Shown: positions 17,118-26,501 of the stretch, piece after piece
Layout of the letters: the number at the start of each line of letters is the position of its first letter
Numbering within the stretch: the stretch's first letter is position 1
Source of the DNA: Carnimonas bestiolae
GTDB taxonomy: Bacteria > Pseudomonadota > Gammaproteobacteria > Pseudomonadales > Halomonadaceae
DNA: 64,000 nt
Assembly (NCBI RefSeq): GCF_051251125.1
Contig: NZ_JBPCZL010000007.1
Direction: 5' to 3' (one strand)
Translations under genes and position numbers: made by a program
The notes under the pieces: generated by a model
Databases searched by the model: none
The model's input: the letters and a program-made list of their open reading frames with translations, nothing else
What the model was told of the DNA's origin: nothing

Positions 17118-18940
17118 GGTGCACCTCCTGTTACGCTGCGCGCTGGATGTAGCGGGCCACCTTCAACGCTGAGCTCAGTGAAACTGCCTTGTGCAGTAAT
17201 GTGTCCGTCGTCGAGCATCACGATGTGATCCGCCAGTTTGAGCAGCTCTAAACGGTGGGTCAGAATCACCAGTGAACGCTGCTGCTTGAGCGCTCGCAAT
17301 GCATCAATGACCAAGCGTTCACTATCGGCATCCAGGCTGGCCGTCGGCTCGTCCAGTAGCGTTAGCGGTGCGTTTCTGATCAGCGCCCGCGCCACCGATA
17401 GCCGACGTGCCTGACCACCAGAAATGGGTTGGCCGCCTTCGCCAATAGGGGTGTCGAGCTGTTGGGGAAGGCTCTCTACCCAGGCCTTCAAGTGCACCTT
17501 CTCAAGCGCGTCCCACAACATTTCCTTCTCAATGCTTGCGTGAGCGCCCATGCAAAGATTGTCCGCCAGCGATCCTTTGATGATCGCCGAATGTTGACCT
17601 ACCCAGCCTAATGAGCGATGCCATTGGTCGCGGGGCAGCTGTGCGAGCGATTGTTGGTTGCAGCGTATTTCGCCCTTGGTCAGCGGCAGAAATCCCATCA
17701 GAGCAGATAACAGAGTGCTTTTACCCGCACCACTCGGGCCTATAACAGCGAGTGTCTGTCCAGCCTCGAGGGCGAATGAGACGTCCTCCAAGGCGGCCTT
17801 GGCGCGGTTGGGATAGTGGGCAGTCACGCCGTTGAATGAAATGGATACCGGCGTTTGAGAGTCCCAATCAGACGTTGAGGACGACACGCTGTTGGTATGC
17901 TCGTTGGCATCGCTCTCGATGGGCATTAGTGCCTCAGCAGAAGCCTCTGCCGCCGCCTTGGCATGATAGTGGGTGCCCAGATCACGTAATGGCTGATAGA
18001 ACTCTGGTGCCAAAATCAGGATAAACAAGCCGGCTTGCAGGCTGAGCGAGCCGCCCCAGTTACCGAAGTGAAATTGTCCGAGATAAACGAAGCCAATGTA
18101 TATCGCGAGGATGGCGATAGAAACAGAGGAAAAAAATTCCAACGCGGTAGAGGAGAGAAATGCCAGCTTCAGCACCTTCATTGAGCGTTTGCGGAAATCC
18201 TCCGATACGCGCTCTACGCTGCGCGCCTGGCGCTTTCCCAATCCAAATAGCTTGAGCGTGGGCAGGCAGCGAACCGTGTCGAGAAAGTGACGGCTCAATC
18301 TTCCCATCTCGACAATCTGGGCCTGCTGCAAGTTCTTCGCGCCCATGCCCACCATTGCCATATTGAGCGGAATCATCGGGCCGGTAATCAGAAGAATTAC
18401 CCCAGCGGCCCAGTTGAGCGGCATGACCGCAACAATGATGATAAGGGGAATAATGCCGCACAAGTACATTTGCGGCACATAGTCAGCGTAGTAGCCATCC
18501 AGGGCATCAACGTCGTTGCACAAGTAGCTGCCGAGCGTGGCGCTGTGCTGGCTGCGCACCCACATCGGACTGCGCGTGGCGATACTGGACAGCAGCTCTG
18601 CGCGTACCGCTTGGCGAACCTGAATACCCGCGCGTGCACTGGCGATGGTCTTGAAGCGCAGGCAAAGTCCGCGCAGCACCATTGCCGCAGGCAGCAAGAC
18701 AAAAAGGGAATAAAGGTGTGCAAATGGTGCTCGCTCAATCACCAACTGCTGGGCAATGGTCGCGATGGCATATGCCTGTACCAGCAACAGCACAGTTGAA
18801 AGCGACCCCATTGCAACCGCCGTTTTGGGCCATCTGCCCGCATGGTCAAGCTTACTGCGCAGCCACGTCTTGGCAGTGTAACGGGGTGGCGAATGGGTAG
18901 AGGTTGGTTCAGCAGCACGGTCAGTTACGGATGTTGTCAT
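17114..18940 (-). CDS. cydD: CydD, heterodimeric thiol-reductant ABC exporter subunit
   Basis: The 608-residue partner of CydC, first in the operon. It has the CydD-type core (VQAYAIATIAQQLV, then DVDALDGYYADYVPQM), six membrane helices and an ATPase domain with IGPSGAGKST, ISGGQARRLSVARAL and LLDEPTASLD. An N-terminal ~25-residue extension precedes the membrane domain. The ATG at 18940 has a GGGGAG ribosome binding site. The 590-base region upstream holds its promoter and the DnaA-box-like cluster described separately. Confidence 0.95.
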   Translation of the reverse strand: MTTSVTDRAAEPTSTHSPPRYTAKTWLRSKLDHAGRWPKTAVAMGSLSTVLLLVQAYAIATIAQQLVIERAPFAHLYSLFVLLPAAMVLRGLCLRFKTIASARAGIQVRQAVRAELLSSIATRSPMWVRSQHSATLGSYLCNDVDALDGYYADYVPQMYLCGIIPLIIIVAVMPLNWAAGVILLITGPMIPLNMAMVGMGAKNLQQAQIVEMGRLSRHFLDTVRCLPTLKLFGLGKRQARSVERVSEDFRKRSMKVLKLAFLSSTALEFFSSVSIAILAIYIGFVYLGQFHFGNWGGSLSLQAGLFILILAPEFYQPLRDLGTHYHAKAAAEASAEALMPIESDANEHTNSVSSSTSDWDSQTPVSISFNGVTAHYPNRAKAALEDVSFALEAGQTLAVIGPSGAGKSTLLSALMGFLPLTKGEIRCNQQSLAQLPRDQWHRSLGWVGQHSAIIKGSLADNLCMGAHASIEKEMLWDALEKVHLKAWVESLPQQLDTPIGEGGQPISGGQARRLSVARALIRNAPLTLLDEPTASLDADSERLVIDALRALKQQRSLVILTHRLELLKLADHIVMLDDGHITAQGSFTELSVEGGPLHPARSVTGGAP

Positions 18941-19052
18941 AGAAACTCCCCATCAGGCTGACCAGTGTAAAGGATAGTTTCGCCAAGTGGGCGAGACGAT
19001 CTGTCGCACGAGCGGATAATTCGGGGTAATCGACGAGAGAAAAGTCGGCTGT

Positions 19053-19147
19053 TTATCCACTGGTAAAATCTGATTTATAGCTTGACTTTCAGGCTCGAGC
19101 CTAAATTTTCCGAGCGATTTGCCGTTGTCCACACTTTCTGTGGATAA
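19053..19147. other. cluster of DnaA-box-like 9-mers in the cydD-gltX spacer
   Basis: Three sites resemble the DnaA box TTATCCACA: 19053-19061 (TTATCCACT, one mismatch), 19125-19133 (TTGTCCACA, one mismatch) and 19139-19147 on the other strand (TGTGGATAA, perfect). An A+T-rich stretch follows (about 19195-19290), with a GATCTTTTATGAC element near 19269 that resembles E. coli 13-mers. The rest of the 18941-19440 spacer holds no gene. This could be a DnaA-binding locus or coincidence; there is no dnaA, gidA or rpmH nearby. Confidence 0.4.
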
Positions 19148-19440
19148 CCTTGTGAAAAACCTCCTTCCGCCGCCGCCTAATCTGCATCAATCAAGGGGTA
19201 TCAGCGAATTGTGTATTTTTTAACCATATTTAAGTTGCTGATTTATAAGAAAATAGTGCTAAGTTGTTGATCTTTTATGACGGTGGGATGCGAGTTTTCT
19301 GAAAATGTTTAAAAAGGGTGCACGCAGTGGAAAAGTATCGGGTTGTCAAGCTCAACCAAGCAAAAAATTGATCTCGGAGGATTTTGGTAGCATCGTCCTT
19401 GATCGTGCGTAAAAGCGTCGGTTTAAGTTCGCTATCAACG

Positions 19441-19483
19441 AAAAAAAATGGCACCGACATCAGCCAAGCTGTCGGTGCCATTT
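19441..19483 (-). terminator. gltX terminator
   Basis: On the minus strand ATGGCACCGACA pairs with TGTCGGTGCCAT (12 bp, 10-nt loop) and runs into eight T. It lies about 50 bases after the gltX stop. Confidence 0.92.
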
Positions 19484-19531
19484 CATCGCTGGTTGCGCTA
19501 AGCGTGCTGTTACTCGTTGGCGAGAGTGCAA

Positions 19532-21022
19532 TCAGGCGTCAAATTCGATGCCCTTGTACTCCTTCTCCAATGCTTTGGCCTTTTTCTTCGAAACGCCGCC
19601 CAATATATCAATCGCGTTGCGCAGTCGCGCGCGAGTGATGTCGGAGCCGAGTATGGCCATGGCGTCCAGCACTGACGTTGAGCTCAGCTGGCCGGTAATC
19701 GCGACGAATACCGGGGCCAGTATCACCTTCATCTTGAGCTCGAAGTGAGCCGCCAATTGCTGGACCTGGTGCATGATCGACGCTTTGTTCCATTCCGGAA
19801 GCTGTTCCAAACGCCAGATCAAAAACTGCAGCAGTGCCACCTGACGATCCTGATCGATGTTGATGGCCTCAAAATCGTCGGCTTCGAGTGTTGGGATACC
19901 GGCAAAAAAGTGGCCCGCAAGCGGCATAACGTCGGACAGAAGCTGAACGCGTGGCCTGATCTCTGGCAGCAACTGCTGAATGTAGTCGCTGTTGAACGCC
20001 CATTGCTGCATGGCGTTGATGAACTGTGCGTCGTCGAGATCGTCGCGTAGATAGACGCTGTTCAGCCAGCTTAACTTATCCAGATCGAATACCGGCCCTC
20101 CCAGCGATACGCGCTGAATGTCGAATTCGGCCTGCATCTCCTCAAGCGTGAATTTTTCGCGTTCATCGGGCATCGACCAGCCCATCCGACCCAGATAGTT
20201 GAGCACTGCCTGGGGCAGGAAGCCCATCTTGCGGTAGTAGTTAATTGAAGTGGGGTTTTTGCGTTTGGAAAGCTTGGTCTTGTCTGGGTTGCGCAACAGC
20301 GGCAGGTGACACAGCACCGGCATGTCCCAGCCAAAGTAGTCGTACAGCAGTTGGTGCTTGGACGCTGAGTTGATCCACTCTTCACCGCGCAGCACGTGAG
20401 TGATTTCCATTAAATGGTCGTCGACCACGTTAGCCAGATGGTAGGTGGGAAGGCCGTCCGATTTCATCAGGATTTGCGCATCGACCTGCGCCCAGTCGAG
20501 CTCGATGTCGCCGCGCAGCATGTCCTTGACGATACAGGTACCTTCAGTGGGCACCTTCATGCGCACCACGTAGGGCGCGCCGGCCGCTTCGCGTCGCGCG
20601 ATTTCAGCTTCATCCAGCAGCAGGTCGTCCTGTTTCAGTGCGCTGAAGTTGCCTTCTGCCTTACGCTGCTCGCGCAGCTCATTGAGCTCTTCGGTAGTGC
20701 GATAGCACTTGAAGGCATGGCCATCATCCAGCAGTTGCTGAACGTAGCGCTGGTAGATGTCGGCGCGCTCGCTCTGGCGGTAGGGGGCGTGGGGACCGCC
20801 TACGTCAGGACCTTCGCTCCATTCGATACCCAGCCACCGCAGTGAATCAAAAATCATTTGCTCGGAGGCGCGAGTCGAGCGGGTTTGATCGGTATCTTCG
20901 ATGCGCAGGATGAATTCACCCTGATGCTGTTTGGCGAAGCACAGGTTGAACAGCGCCACATAGGCAGTACCTACGTGCGGATCGCCTGTTGGGGAAGGGG
21001 CTATGCGAGTGCGAACGGTCAT
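19532..21022 (-). CDS. gltX: glutamyl-tRNA synthetase
   Basis: A 496-residue class I aminoacyl-tRNA synthetase. The HIGH-type signature is PSPTGDPHVGTAY (HVGT at 16-19) and the KMSKS-type signature is KLSKRK near residue 246. It charges tRNA-Glu with glutamate. Length is as expected for the family. A ribosome binding site (AAGG) lies upstream of the ATG. It is transcribed towards cydD and away from gltA, with its own strong terminator. Confidence 0.96.
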   Translation of the reverse strand: MTVRTRIAPSPTGDPHVGTAYVALFNLCFAKQHQGEFILRIEDTDQTRSTRASEQMIFDSLRWLGIEWSEGPDVGGPHAPYRQSERADIYQRYVQQLLDDGHAFKCYRTTEELNELREQRKAEGNFSALKQDDLLLDEAEIARREAAGAPYVVRMKVPTEGTCIVKDMLRGDIELDWAQVDAQILMKSDGLPTYHLANVVDDHLMEITHVLRGEEWINSASKHQLLYDYFGWDMPVLCHLPLLRNPDKTKLSKRKNPTSINYYRKMGFLPQAVLNYLGRMGWSMPDEREKFTLEEMQAEFDIQRVSLGGPVFDLDKLSWLNSVYLRDDLDDAQFINAMQQWAFNSDYIQQLLPEIRPRVQLLSDVMPLAGHFFAGIPTLEADDFEAINIDQDRQVALLQFLIWRLEQLPEWNKASIMHQVQQLAAHFELKMKVILAPVFVAITGQLSSTSVLDAMAILGSDITRARLRNAIDILGGVSKKKAKALEKEYKGIEFDA

Positions 21023-21168
21023 GGAGCAGAACCTTGATGATAACGATAGAAACTAAGTGCTTCTTAAAAGAAGGTGATCGCGACGTATCCGATCCACTGC
21101 AAATGGTGGTAGAGCGGCGCGTCGGTGAAGTGTCGCTATTTTGGCATGATTGCCAATTGTCTGAAACT

Positions 21169-21197
21169 AAAAGCGCCAGCTCGAGGCTGGCGCTTTT
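21169..21197 (-). terminator. gltA terminator
   Basis: AAAAGCGCCAGC pairs with GCTGGCGCTTTT around a TCGA-type loop, 22 bases after the gltA stop. The T run on the minus strand is short but present. Confidence 0.85.
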
Positions 21198-21218
21198 GGG
21201 CATGCAGAGCGTGCAGGC

Positions 21219-22511
21219 TTATTTATCGGTGGGGTAGTGACGGAAGTCGGAACCCACATAAAGCTGGCGTGGACGACCGATTTTGACACTGCCGGGGCTG
21301 ACCATTTCGTTCCAGTGAGAAATCCAACCGATGGTACGAGCCATGGCGAAAATTACCGTGAACATATTGCTGGGAATACCAATCGCTCGCAGGATGATGC
21401 CGGAATAAAAGTCGACGTTGGGGTAGAGCTTACGTTCTACAAAGTAGTCGTCTTCGAGAGCGATCTGCTCAAGGCGCTTGGCTATCTTCAGTTTGGGATC
21501 GTCGGCAACGCCGAGCTCACTCAACACTTCGTCGCAGGTCTCCTTCATGACCTTGGCGCGCGGATCGAAGTTGCGATACACGCGGTGTCCAAAGCCCATC
21601 AGACGGAAGGGGTCTTCCTTGTCTTTGGCGCGATCGACGAAACGCTGAATGTTTTCTTCCGAGTCGTCGCCAATTTCATCGAGCATTGCCAGTACGGCTT
21701 CATTGGCGCCGCCGTGTGCAGGTCCCCATAGGGCAGCGATGCCAGCACTTATACAGGCGAACGGATTGGCGCCGGTGGAGCCAACCAAACGCACGGTGGA
21801 GGTGGAGGCATTCTGCTCATGGTCAGCGTGCAGCATGAAGATGCGGTCCATCGCCCGCGCCAGCACCGGATTCACCTTGTATTCCTCACACGGCGTACTG
21901 AACATCATGTGCAGGAAATTGGCGGCGTAATCGAGATCGTTACGCGGATAGGAGAACGGCTGACCAATGCTGTACTTGTAGGTCATGGCTGCCAGCGTTG
22001 GCATTTTTGCCACAAGGCGATGGGCCGCCACCTTGCGATCGTGTTCGCTGCTGGCTTCAAGGCTGTCGTGATAAAAGCCCGCCAGCGCGCCGACGGTACC
22101 GCACATGATGGCCATCGGGTGAGCGTCGCGGCGGAACCCCTTGAAGAAGTTGTGAACCTGCTCGTGAACCAGCGTGTGATAGCGAATGATATTCGCAAAC
22201 TGCTCGTACTGTTCCTTGGTGGGGAGTTCGCCGTAAAACAGCAGGTAACCGAGCTCCAGATAGTTGGAGTGTTTCGCGAGCTCATCAATCGGATAGCCGC
22301 GGTGCAACAGCATGCCTTTGGCACCATCGATGTAGGTAATGGCGGAGTTACACGCGGCTGTCGATACAAAGCCTGGATCATAAGTGAAGTAGCCGACTTT
22401 GCTCAGCGCTCTGACATCGATGACACGCGGGCCGACGGTGCCTGAGTAAACTGGCAACTCGATGCTTTCGTCGGTGCCTTCCAAGCTTAAATGGACAGTA
22501 TTGTCAGCCAT
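21219..22511 (-). CDS. gltA: citrate synthase (type II)
   Basis: A 430-residue citrate synthase of the long, hexameric, NADH-sensitive gammaproteobacterial type. Visible family stretches include FVSTAACNSAITYIDG, LLHRGYPIDELA, HADHEQNASTSTVR (active-site histidine) and GFGHRVYRNFDPRA. It condenses acetyl-CoA with oxaloacetate to start the TCA cycle. It reads divergently from sdhCDAB across a 570-base spacer, as in many gammaproteobacteria. The ribosome binding site is GAGGAG. Confidence 0.97.
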   Translation of the reverse strand: MADNTVHLSLEGTDESIELPVYSGTVGPRVIDVRALSKVGYFTYDPGFVSTAACNSAITYIDGAKGMLLHRGYPIDELAKHSNYLELGYLLFYGELPTKEQYEQFANIIRYHTLVHEQVHNFFKGFRRDAHPMAIMCGTVGALAGFYHDSLEASSEHDRKVAAHRLVAKMPTLAAMTYKYSIGQPFSYPRNDLDYAANFLHMMFSTPCEEYKVNPVLARAMDRIFMLHADHEQNASTSTVRLVGSTGANPFACISAGIAALWGPAHGGANEAVLAMLDEIGDDSEENIQRFVDRAKDKEDPFRLMGFGHRVYRNFDPRAKVMKETCDEVLSELGVADDPKLKIAKRLEQIALEDDYFVERKLYPNVDFYSGIILRAIGIPSNMFTVIFAMARTIGWISHWNEMVSPGSVKIGRPRQLYVGSDFRHYPTDK

Positions 22512-23081
22512 GTCGAACTCCTCATCTTTTAGTCTTTGGCGTGATTCCGCGCGCTAAACGGGCGTGCTGCTAGCACTGAAAAATAATGGGGCGTGCCGAA
22601 TTACCAGCGCGGCAATCATGTTCGTTACTGCCCGCAAGGAATCACTTCTCTCTCGTATTCGAAGGCTAGTGTAACGCTGGTAGCCTCGTTTGTGTGCAAC
22701 TCCTCCACTTTAGTCTTATGTCCAAGTGGCTGCATGCCATCTTATTTACACGTTTGCGCCCTAAACGACGCTGATGGCGTTGATGAAATGCAATATCTGC
22801 CATGTCTTCGCGTGCAGCGCTACCAAAGTAACTCATGGGCGCGGCGATGCATTCTCGTGTCGGGCGATAGCAATTTGTCATCCTGCCTTAGCAGGCATAT
22901 ACTTTTCGTCCGTCAAATAAAGACTTTGGGCTGCCTCTCGCTTCCCGGTCAATCGGCAGTTTGCCAGTGGTTTGGCGTGTCTCTCGATCTGTGGCTGCGA
23001 GTGCAGAACCTAAAAAGCAGTAAATCAACGCTAACCCTCACCGTCGCGCCGTGCGATGGTCAGGTCGAGAGAGTGATCACC
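22512..23081. other. gltA-sdhC divergent regulatory spacer
   Basis: About 570 bases without a supportable gene, although a plus-strand frame in line with sdhC stays open back to 22593. The promoters for gltA (leftward) and the sdh-suc cluster (rightward) must lie here. I cannot point to specific CRP, ArcA or sRNA elements with confidence. Confidence 0.5.
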
Positions 23082-23480
23082 GTGACTAGCAAAAAGCCTA
23101 TAAAGGCTGCTAAACGTCCAGTCAATCTGGATCTTGGTACTATAAAGCAGCCGCTCCCCGCCCTTGTTTCCATTACCCACCGCGTGACTGGCGTCATGCT
23201 TTTCGTTGGACTCATCTTCGCGCTATGGGCGTTCGATGCGTCGCTGTCGTCCCAACAAGGGTTCGACGCGGTCAAGCACGCTCTTGAACACAACTTCTTT
23301 GCCAAACTGGTTGCCTGGGGCTTGCTCTCAGCGCTGGCGTGGCACTTCGTTGCAGGTGTTCGTCACCTGGCAATGGACCTTCACTACGCTGACGATCGCG
23401 AAGGCGGTATGCGTACTTCCAAAATCGTCGTTGTCGTAGCGGTTGTTGTCATTGTGCTAGCGGGGGTGTGGGTATGGTAA
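23082..23480 (+). CDS. sdhC: succinate dehydrogenase cytochrome b556 subunit
   Basis: A 132-residue membrane subunit with three helices (about 38-58, 78-98 and 112-132). The opening RPVNLDLGTIKQPLPALVSI and the SITHRVTG motif are typical of SdhC; the heme-b ligand histidine and quinone-site serine fall in SITHR and the HFVAG region. I chose GTG at 23082, close to where family similarity begins; GTG at 23073 is also possible. It overlaps sdhD by 7 bases. Confidence 0.92.
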   Translation: MTSKKPIKAAKRPVNLDLGTIKQPLPALVSITHRVTGVMLFVGLIFALWAFDASLSSQQGFDAVKHALEHNFFAKLVAWGLLSALAWHFVAGVRHLAMDLHYADDREGGMRTSKIVVVVAVVVIVLAGVWVW

Positions 23481-23821
23481 CTGTCATTACAAATCTTGGA
23501 CGCAGCGGTCTTTCCGACTGGCTGGTGCAGCGCATTTCGGCCGTGGTGCTGGCGCTTTATTCGCTGTTCCTCGTGGCCTATGTGCTGTTTCATCCCGAGC
23601 TCGATTACTCCACCTGGTCTGCGCTGTTCCAAGGCACCGGCATGCGTATCTTCACGCTTGCTGCGCTGCTCTCTATTGCTGCGCACGCCTGGATAGGTTT
23701 GTGGACAATCTTCACCGATTACGTCAAGTGCACCCGCCTGCGTCTCGTGCTTCAGGTGGTGGTTATTCTTGCGCTGTTTACCTTCGTAATCTGGTCCGTA
23801 CAAGTGCTCTGGGGGGCATGA
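23474..23821 (+). CDS. sdhD: succinate dehydrogenase membrane anchor subunit
   Basis: A 115-residue three-helix protein (about 20-40, 55-77, 90-112). GLSDWLVQRISAVVLALYSLF and AHAWIGLWTIFTDY are typical of SdhD, with the heme ligand histidine in AHAWIG. With SdhC it anchors SdhAB and forms the ubiquinone site. The ATG at 23474 overlaps the sdhC stop, so the two are translationally coupled. Confidence 0.93.
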   Translation: MVTVITNLGRSGLSDWLVQRISAVVLALYSLFLVAYVLFHPELDYSTWSALFQGTGMRIFTLAALLSIAAHAWIGLWTIFTDYVKCTRLRLVLQVVVILALFTFVIWSVQVLWGA

Positions 23822-23826
23822 TCTAA

Positions 23827-25599
23827 ATGTCTGATCTTCATGAAATGAGTTTTGATGCCATCATCATTGGCGGTGGTGGCTCAGGCCTGCGCGCAGGCCT
23901 CGAACTTGCCAAATCTGGCAAGAATACCGCAGTGCTTTCCAAGGTGTTTCCTACGCGCTCTCACACTGTGTCTGCGCAGGGCGGTATCACCTGTGCCATT
24001 CAAAGTGCTGATCCCAACGACGATTGGCGCTGGCACATGTACGACACCGTCAAGGGCTCCGACTTCATCGGTGACCAGGAAGCGATCGAGTACATGTGTA
24101 TGGAAGGCCCCAAGGCGGTGTTCGAGTTGGAACACATGGGCCTGCCGTTTTCGCGTTTCGACAATGGTCGGATTTATCAGCGCCCGTTCGGTGGTCAGTC
24201 GAAGGACTTCGGCAAGGGCGGTCAGGCTGCCCGTACTTGCGCCGCTGCCGACCGTACCGGTCACGCGCTGCTGCATACGCTCTATCAGAACAACCTGAAA
24301 AACGGCACCGTCTTTCTGGATGAGTGGTATGCCGTTGATCTGGTGAAAAATGCCAGCGGCGATATCGTGGGTGTGATTGCCTTCAGCATGGAAACCGGTG
24401 AAACCTGCCTGATCAAATCCAAGGCAGTGGTACTCGCCACCGGCGGCGCGGGCCGTATCTACGCTTCTACCACCAATGCCCTGATCAACACTGGCGATGG
24501 TGTTGGCATGGCGCTGCGCGCGGGCCTTCCAGTGCAGGACATGGAAATGTGGCAGTTCCACCCAACCGGTATCTACGGTGCTGGCTGTCTGGTCACCGAG
24601 GGCTGTCGTGGTGAAGGTGGCTACCTGATTAACGCTGATGGCGAGCGTTTCATGGAGCGCTACGCGCCCAACTTCAAGGATTTGGCAGGCCGCGACGTTG
24701 TTGCTCGTTCGATGGCTATCGAGATTCTCGAAGGACGTGGCTGTGGCCCCAACAAGGACCACATCCTGCTGAAGCTCGATCACCTTGGTCCAGAAGTGCT
24801 GCACAAGCGTCTGCCCGGCATTATCGAAATGTCGAAAACCTTCGCTCACGTCGATCCCGTGCAAGAGCCGATTCCCGTGGTGCCGACCTGCCACTACATG
24901 ATGGGTGGTTTGCCCACCAACGTGCATGGTCAGGTGCTTACGCAAGACAAGGACGGCAACGATCAGATCGTTAACGGCCTGTTTGCCTGTGGTGAAGTGG
25001 CGTGTGTGTCGGTACACGGCGGTAACCGCCTCGGCGGCAACTCGCTGCTTGACCTGGTGGTGTTTGGCCGCGCAGCGGGCATGTACATCGAAGATGCGCT
25101 TAACCAAGGTGTTGAGCAGCTTGAGCCGACTGAATCCGACGTCGAACAGGCGCTCAAGCGTCTTAATCGCTGGAACGAGTCGACCGACGGCGAATCGGTG
25201 CCCGAGCTCAAACGTGAACTGCAAAGCATCATGCAGAACAACTTCGGCGTGTTCCGCGAAGAAGAGAACATGCAGAAAGGCCTTGATCAGCTCGACGCCA
25301 TGCGTGAGCGCATCGCCAATGCTTACCTGCCCGACAAGAGCACCACGTTCAACACGGCGCGCGTCGAAGCACTCGAGCTCGACAACCTGTTTGAGGTTGC
25401 GGAAGCAACTGCCTTCGCCGCGCTCAACCGTCGCGAGAGCCGCGGGGCGCATTCCCGTCCTGATTACCCCGATCGAGATGATGAAAACTGGCTGAAGCAT
25501 TCGCTCTATTTCCCGCAGGAAAAAGAGCTGCGCAAGCGTGATGTCAACATGGCGCCGCGCACGATGGATCACTTCAAGCCTGTTGAACGTCACTATTAA
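23827..25599 (+). CDS. sdhA: succinate dehydrogenase flavoprotein subunit
   Basis: A 590-residue flavoprotein with the FAD dinucleotide fold (IIGGGGSGLRAG, residues ~12-23), the covalent FAD histidine context SHTVSAQGGI, and catalytic stretches (HPTGIYGAG, HGGNRLGGNSLLDLVVFGR). It oxidises succinate to fumarate in complex II. Length equals the E. coli subunit closely. It starts 5 bases after sdhD and is followed by sdhB. Confidence 0.98.
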   Translation: MSDLHEMSFDAIIIGGGGSGLRAGLELAKSGKNTAVLSKVFPTRSHTVSAQGGITCAIQSADPNDDWRWHMYDTVKGSDFIGDQEAIEYMCMEGPKAVFELEHMGLPFSRFDNGRIYQRPFGGQSKDFGKGGQAARTCAAADRTGHALLHTLYQNNLKNGTVFLDEWYAVDLVKNASGDIVGVIAFSMETGETCLIKSKAVVLATGGAGRIYASTTNALINTGDGVGMALRAGLPVQDMEMWQFHPTGIYGAGCLVTEGCRGEGGYLINADGERFMERYAPNFKDLAGRDVVARSMAIEILEGRGCGPNKDHILLKLDHLGPEVLHKRLPGIIEMSKTFAHVDPVQEPIPVVPTCHYMMGGLPTNVHGQVLTQDKDGNDQIVNGLFACGEVACVSVHGGNRLGGNSLLDLVVFGRAAGMYIEDALNQGVEQLEPTESDVEQALKRLNRWNESTDGESVPELKRELQSIMQNNFGVFREEENMQKGLDQLDAMRERIANAYLPDKSTTFNTARVEALELDNLFEVAEATAFAALNRRESRGAHSRPDYPDRDDENWLKHSLYFPQEKELRKRDVNMAPRTMDHFKPVERHY

Positions 25600-25617
25600 A
25601 AAGTGGGGAGACCGACA

Positions 25618-26328
25618 ATGACTATGCTGACCGTTTCGGTATACCGCTATAACCCGGATACCGACGACAAACCTTACATGCAGGACTTTCAGGTCGACAC
25701 CGAAGGGCGTGATCTGATGGTGCTGAACGTCATCATGATGATTCAGGAGCAGGACGCCAGCGTTGTGTTCCGTCGCAGCTGCCGCGAGGGCGTGTGCGGC
25801 TCTGATGGCGTTAACATGAATGGCCGTAATGGCCTGACCTGCATTACGCCGCTTTCGCAGGTGGTCAAGAATAACAAGCTGGTACTGCGTCCGTTGCCAG
25901 GACTGCCGGTTATTCGCGACCTGATCGTAGACATGCAAATGTTCTACCGTCAGTACGAAAGCATCCAGCCGTACCTGCAAAACGACACCACGCCGCCCGC
26001 CATCGAGCGTCTTCAGTCTCCTGAGGATCGTGACAAGCTCGACGGACTGTACGAGTGCATTCTGTGCGCCTGTTGCTCGACCTCGTGCCCGTCGTTTTGG
26101 TGGAACCCTGACAAGTTTGTGGGCCCAGCCGGGCTGCTGCAGGCATACCGTTTCCTGGCCGACAGCCGTGATGAACACACCAAAGAACGATTGGCGCGTC
26201 TGGATGATCCGTTTAGTGTCTTCCGCTGCCGTGGCATCATGAACTGCGTTAGCGTATGTCCGAAGGGACTAAACCCAACGCATGCGATCGGTAAGATTCG
26301 TGAAATGCTGATGACTCAGGCAACCTAA
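25618..26328 (+). CDS. sdhB: succinate dehydrogenase iron-sulfur subunit
   Basis: A 236-residue protein with an N-terminal [2Fe-2S] ferredoxin domain (SCREGVCGSDGVNMNG) and a C-terminal domain binding [4Fe-4S] and [3Fe-4S] clusters (CILCACCSTSCPSFWW and CRGIMNCVSVCPKGLNP). It passes electrons from FAD to quinone. The ATG at 25618 has a GGGGAGA ribosome binding site; an earlier in-frame ATG at 25603 would only add five residues. Confidence 0.97.
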   Translation: MTMLTVSVYRYNPDTDDKPYMQDFQVDTEGRDLMVLNVIMMIQEQDASVVFRRSCREGVCGSDGVNMNGRNGLTCITPLSQVVKNNKLVLRPLPGLPVIRDLIVDMQMFYRQYESIQPYLQNDTTPPAIERLQSPEDRDKLDGLYECILCACCSTSCPSFWWNPDKFVGPAGLLQAYRFLADSRDEHTKERLARLDDPFSVFRCRGIMNCVSVCPKGLNPTHAIGKIREMLMTQAT

Positions 26329-26501
26329 GCTGAGCGTCATTTGGCGCGTTACCAGCGCCTTGTTCGGCACTGCTGCATGCAGACGGGCTGTCAGCAGCGG
26401 TGCAGTTCAATCAGCTGTAAGTCGAGAGAGTTGCTGCGAAGGCGAAGTATCTCCGCCGCAGCCCGAACAATAGCCCGTCACAAGATTTAGGGTAGATAAC
26501 C

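Noticed and set aside
22593..23081. N-terminal extension of sdhC in the open frame upstream
   Set aside because: The extension has no SdhC similarity, the protein would be over twice the normal length, and the region is the expected divergent promoter spacer.
23881..26178. 765-codon open frame on the minus strand across sdhA and sdhB
   Set aside because: It lies opposite two clear, motif-complete genes, has no family resemblance and reflects biased third codon positions on the coding strand.
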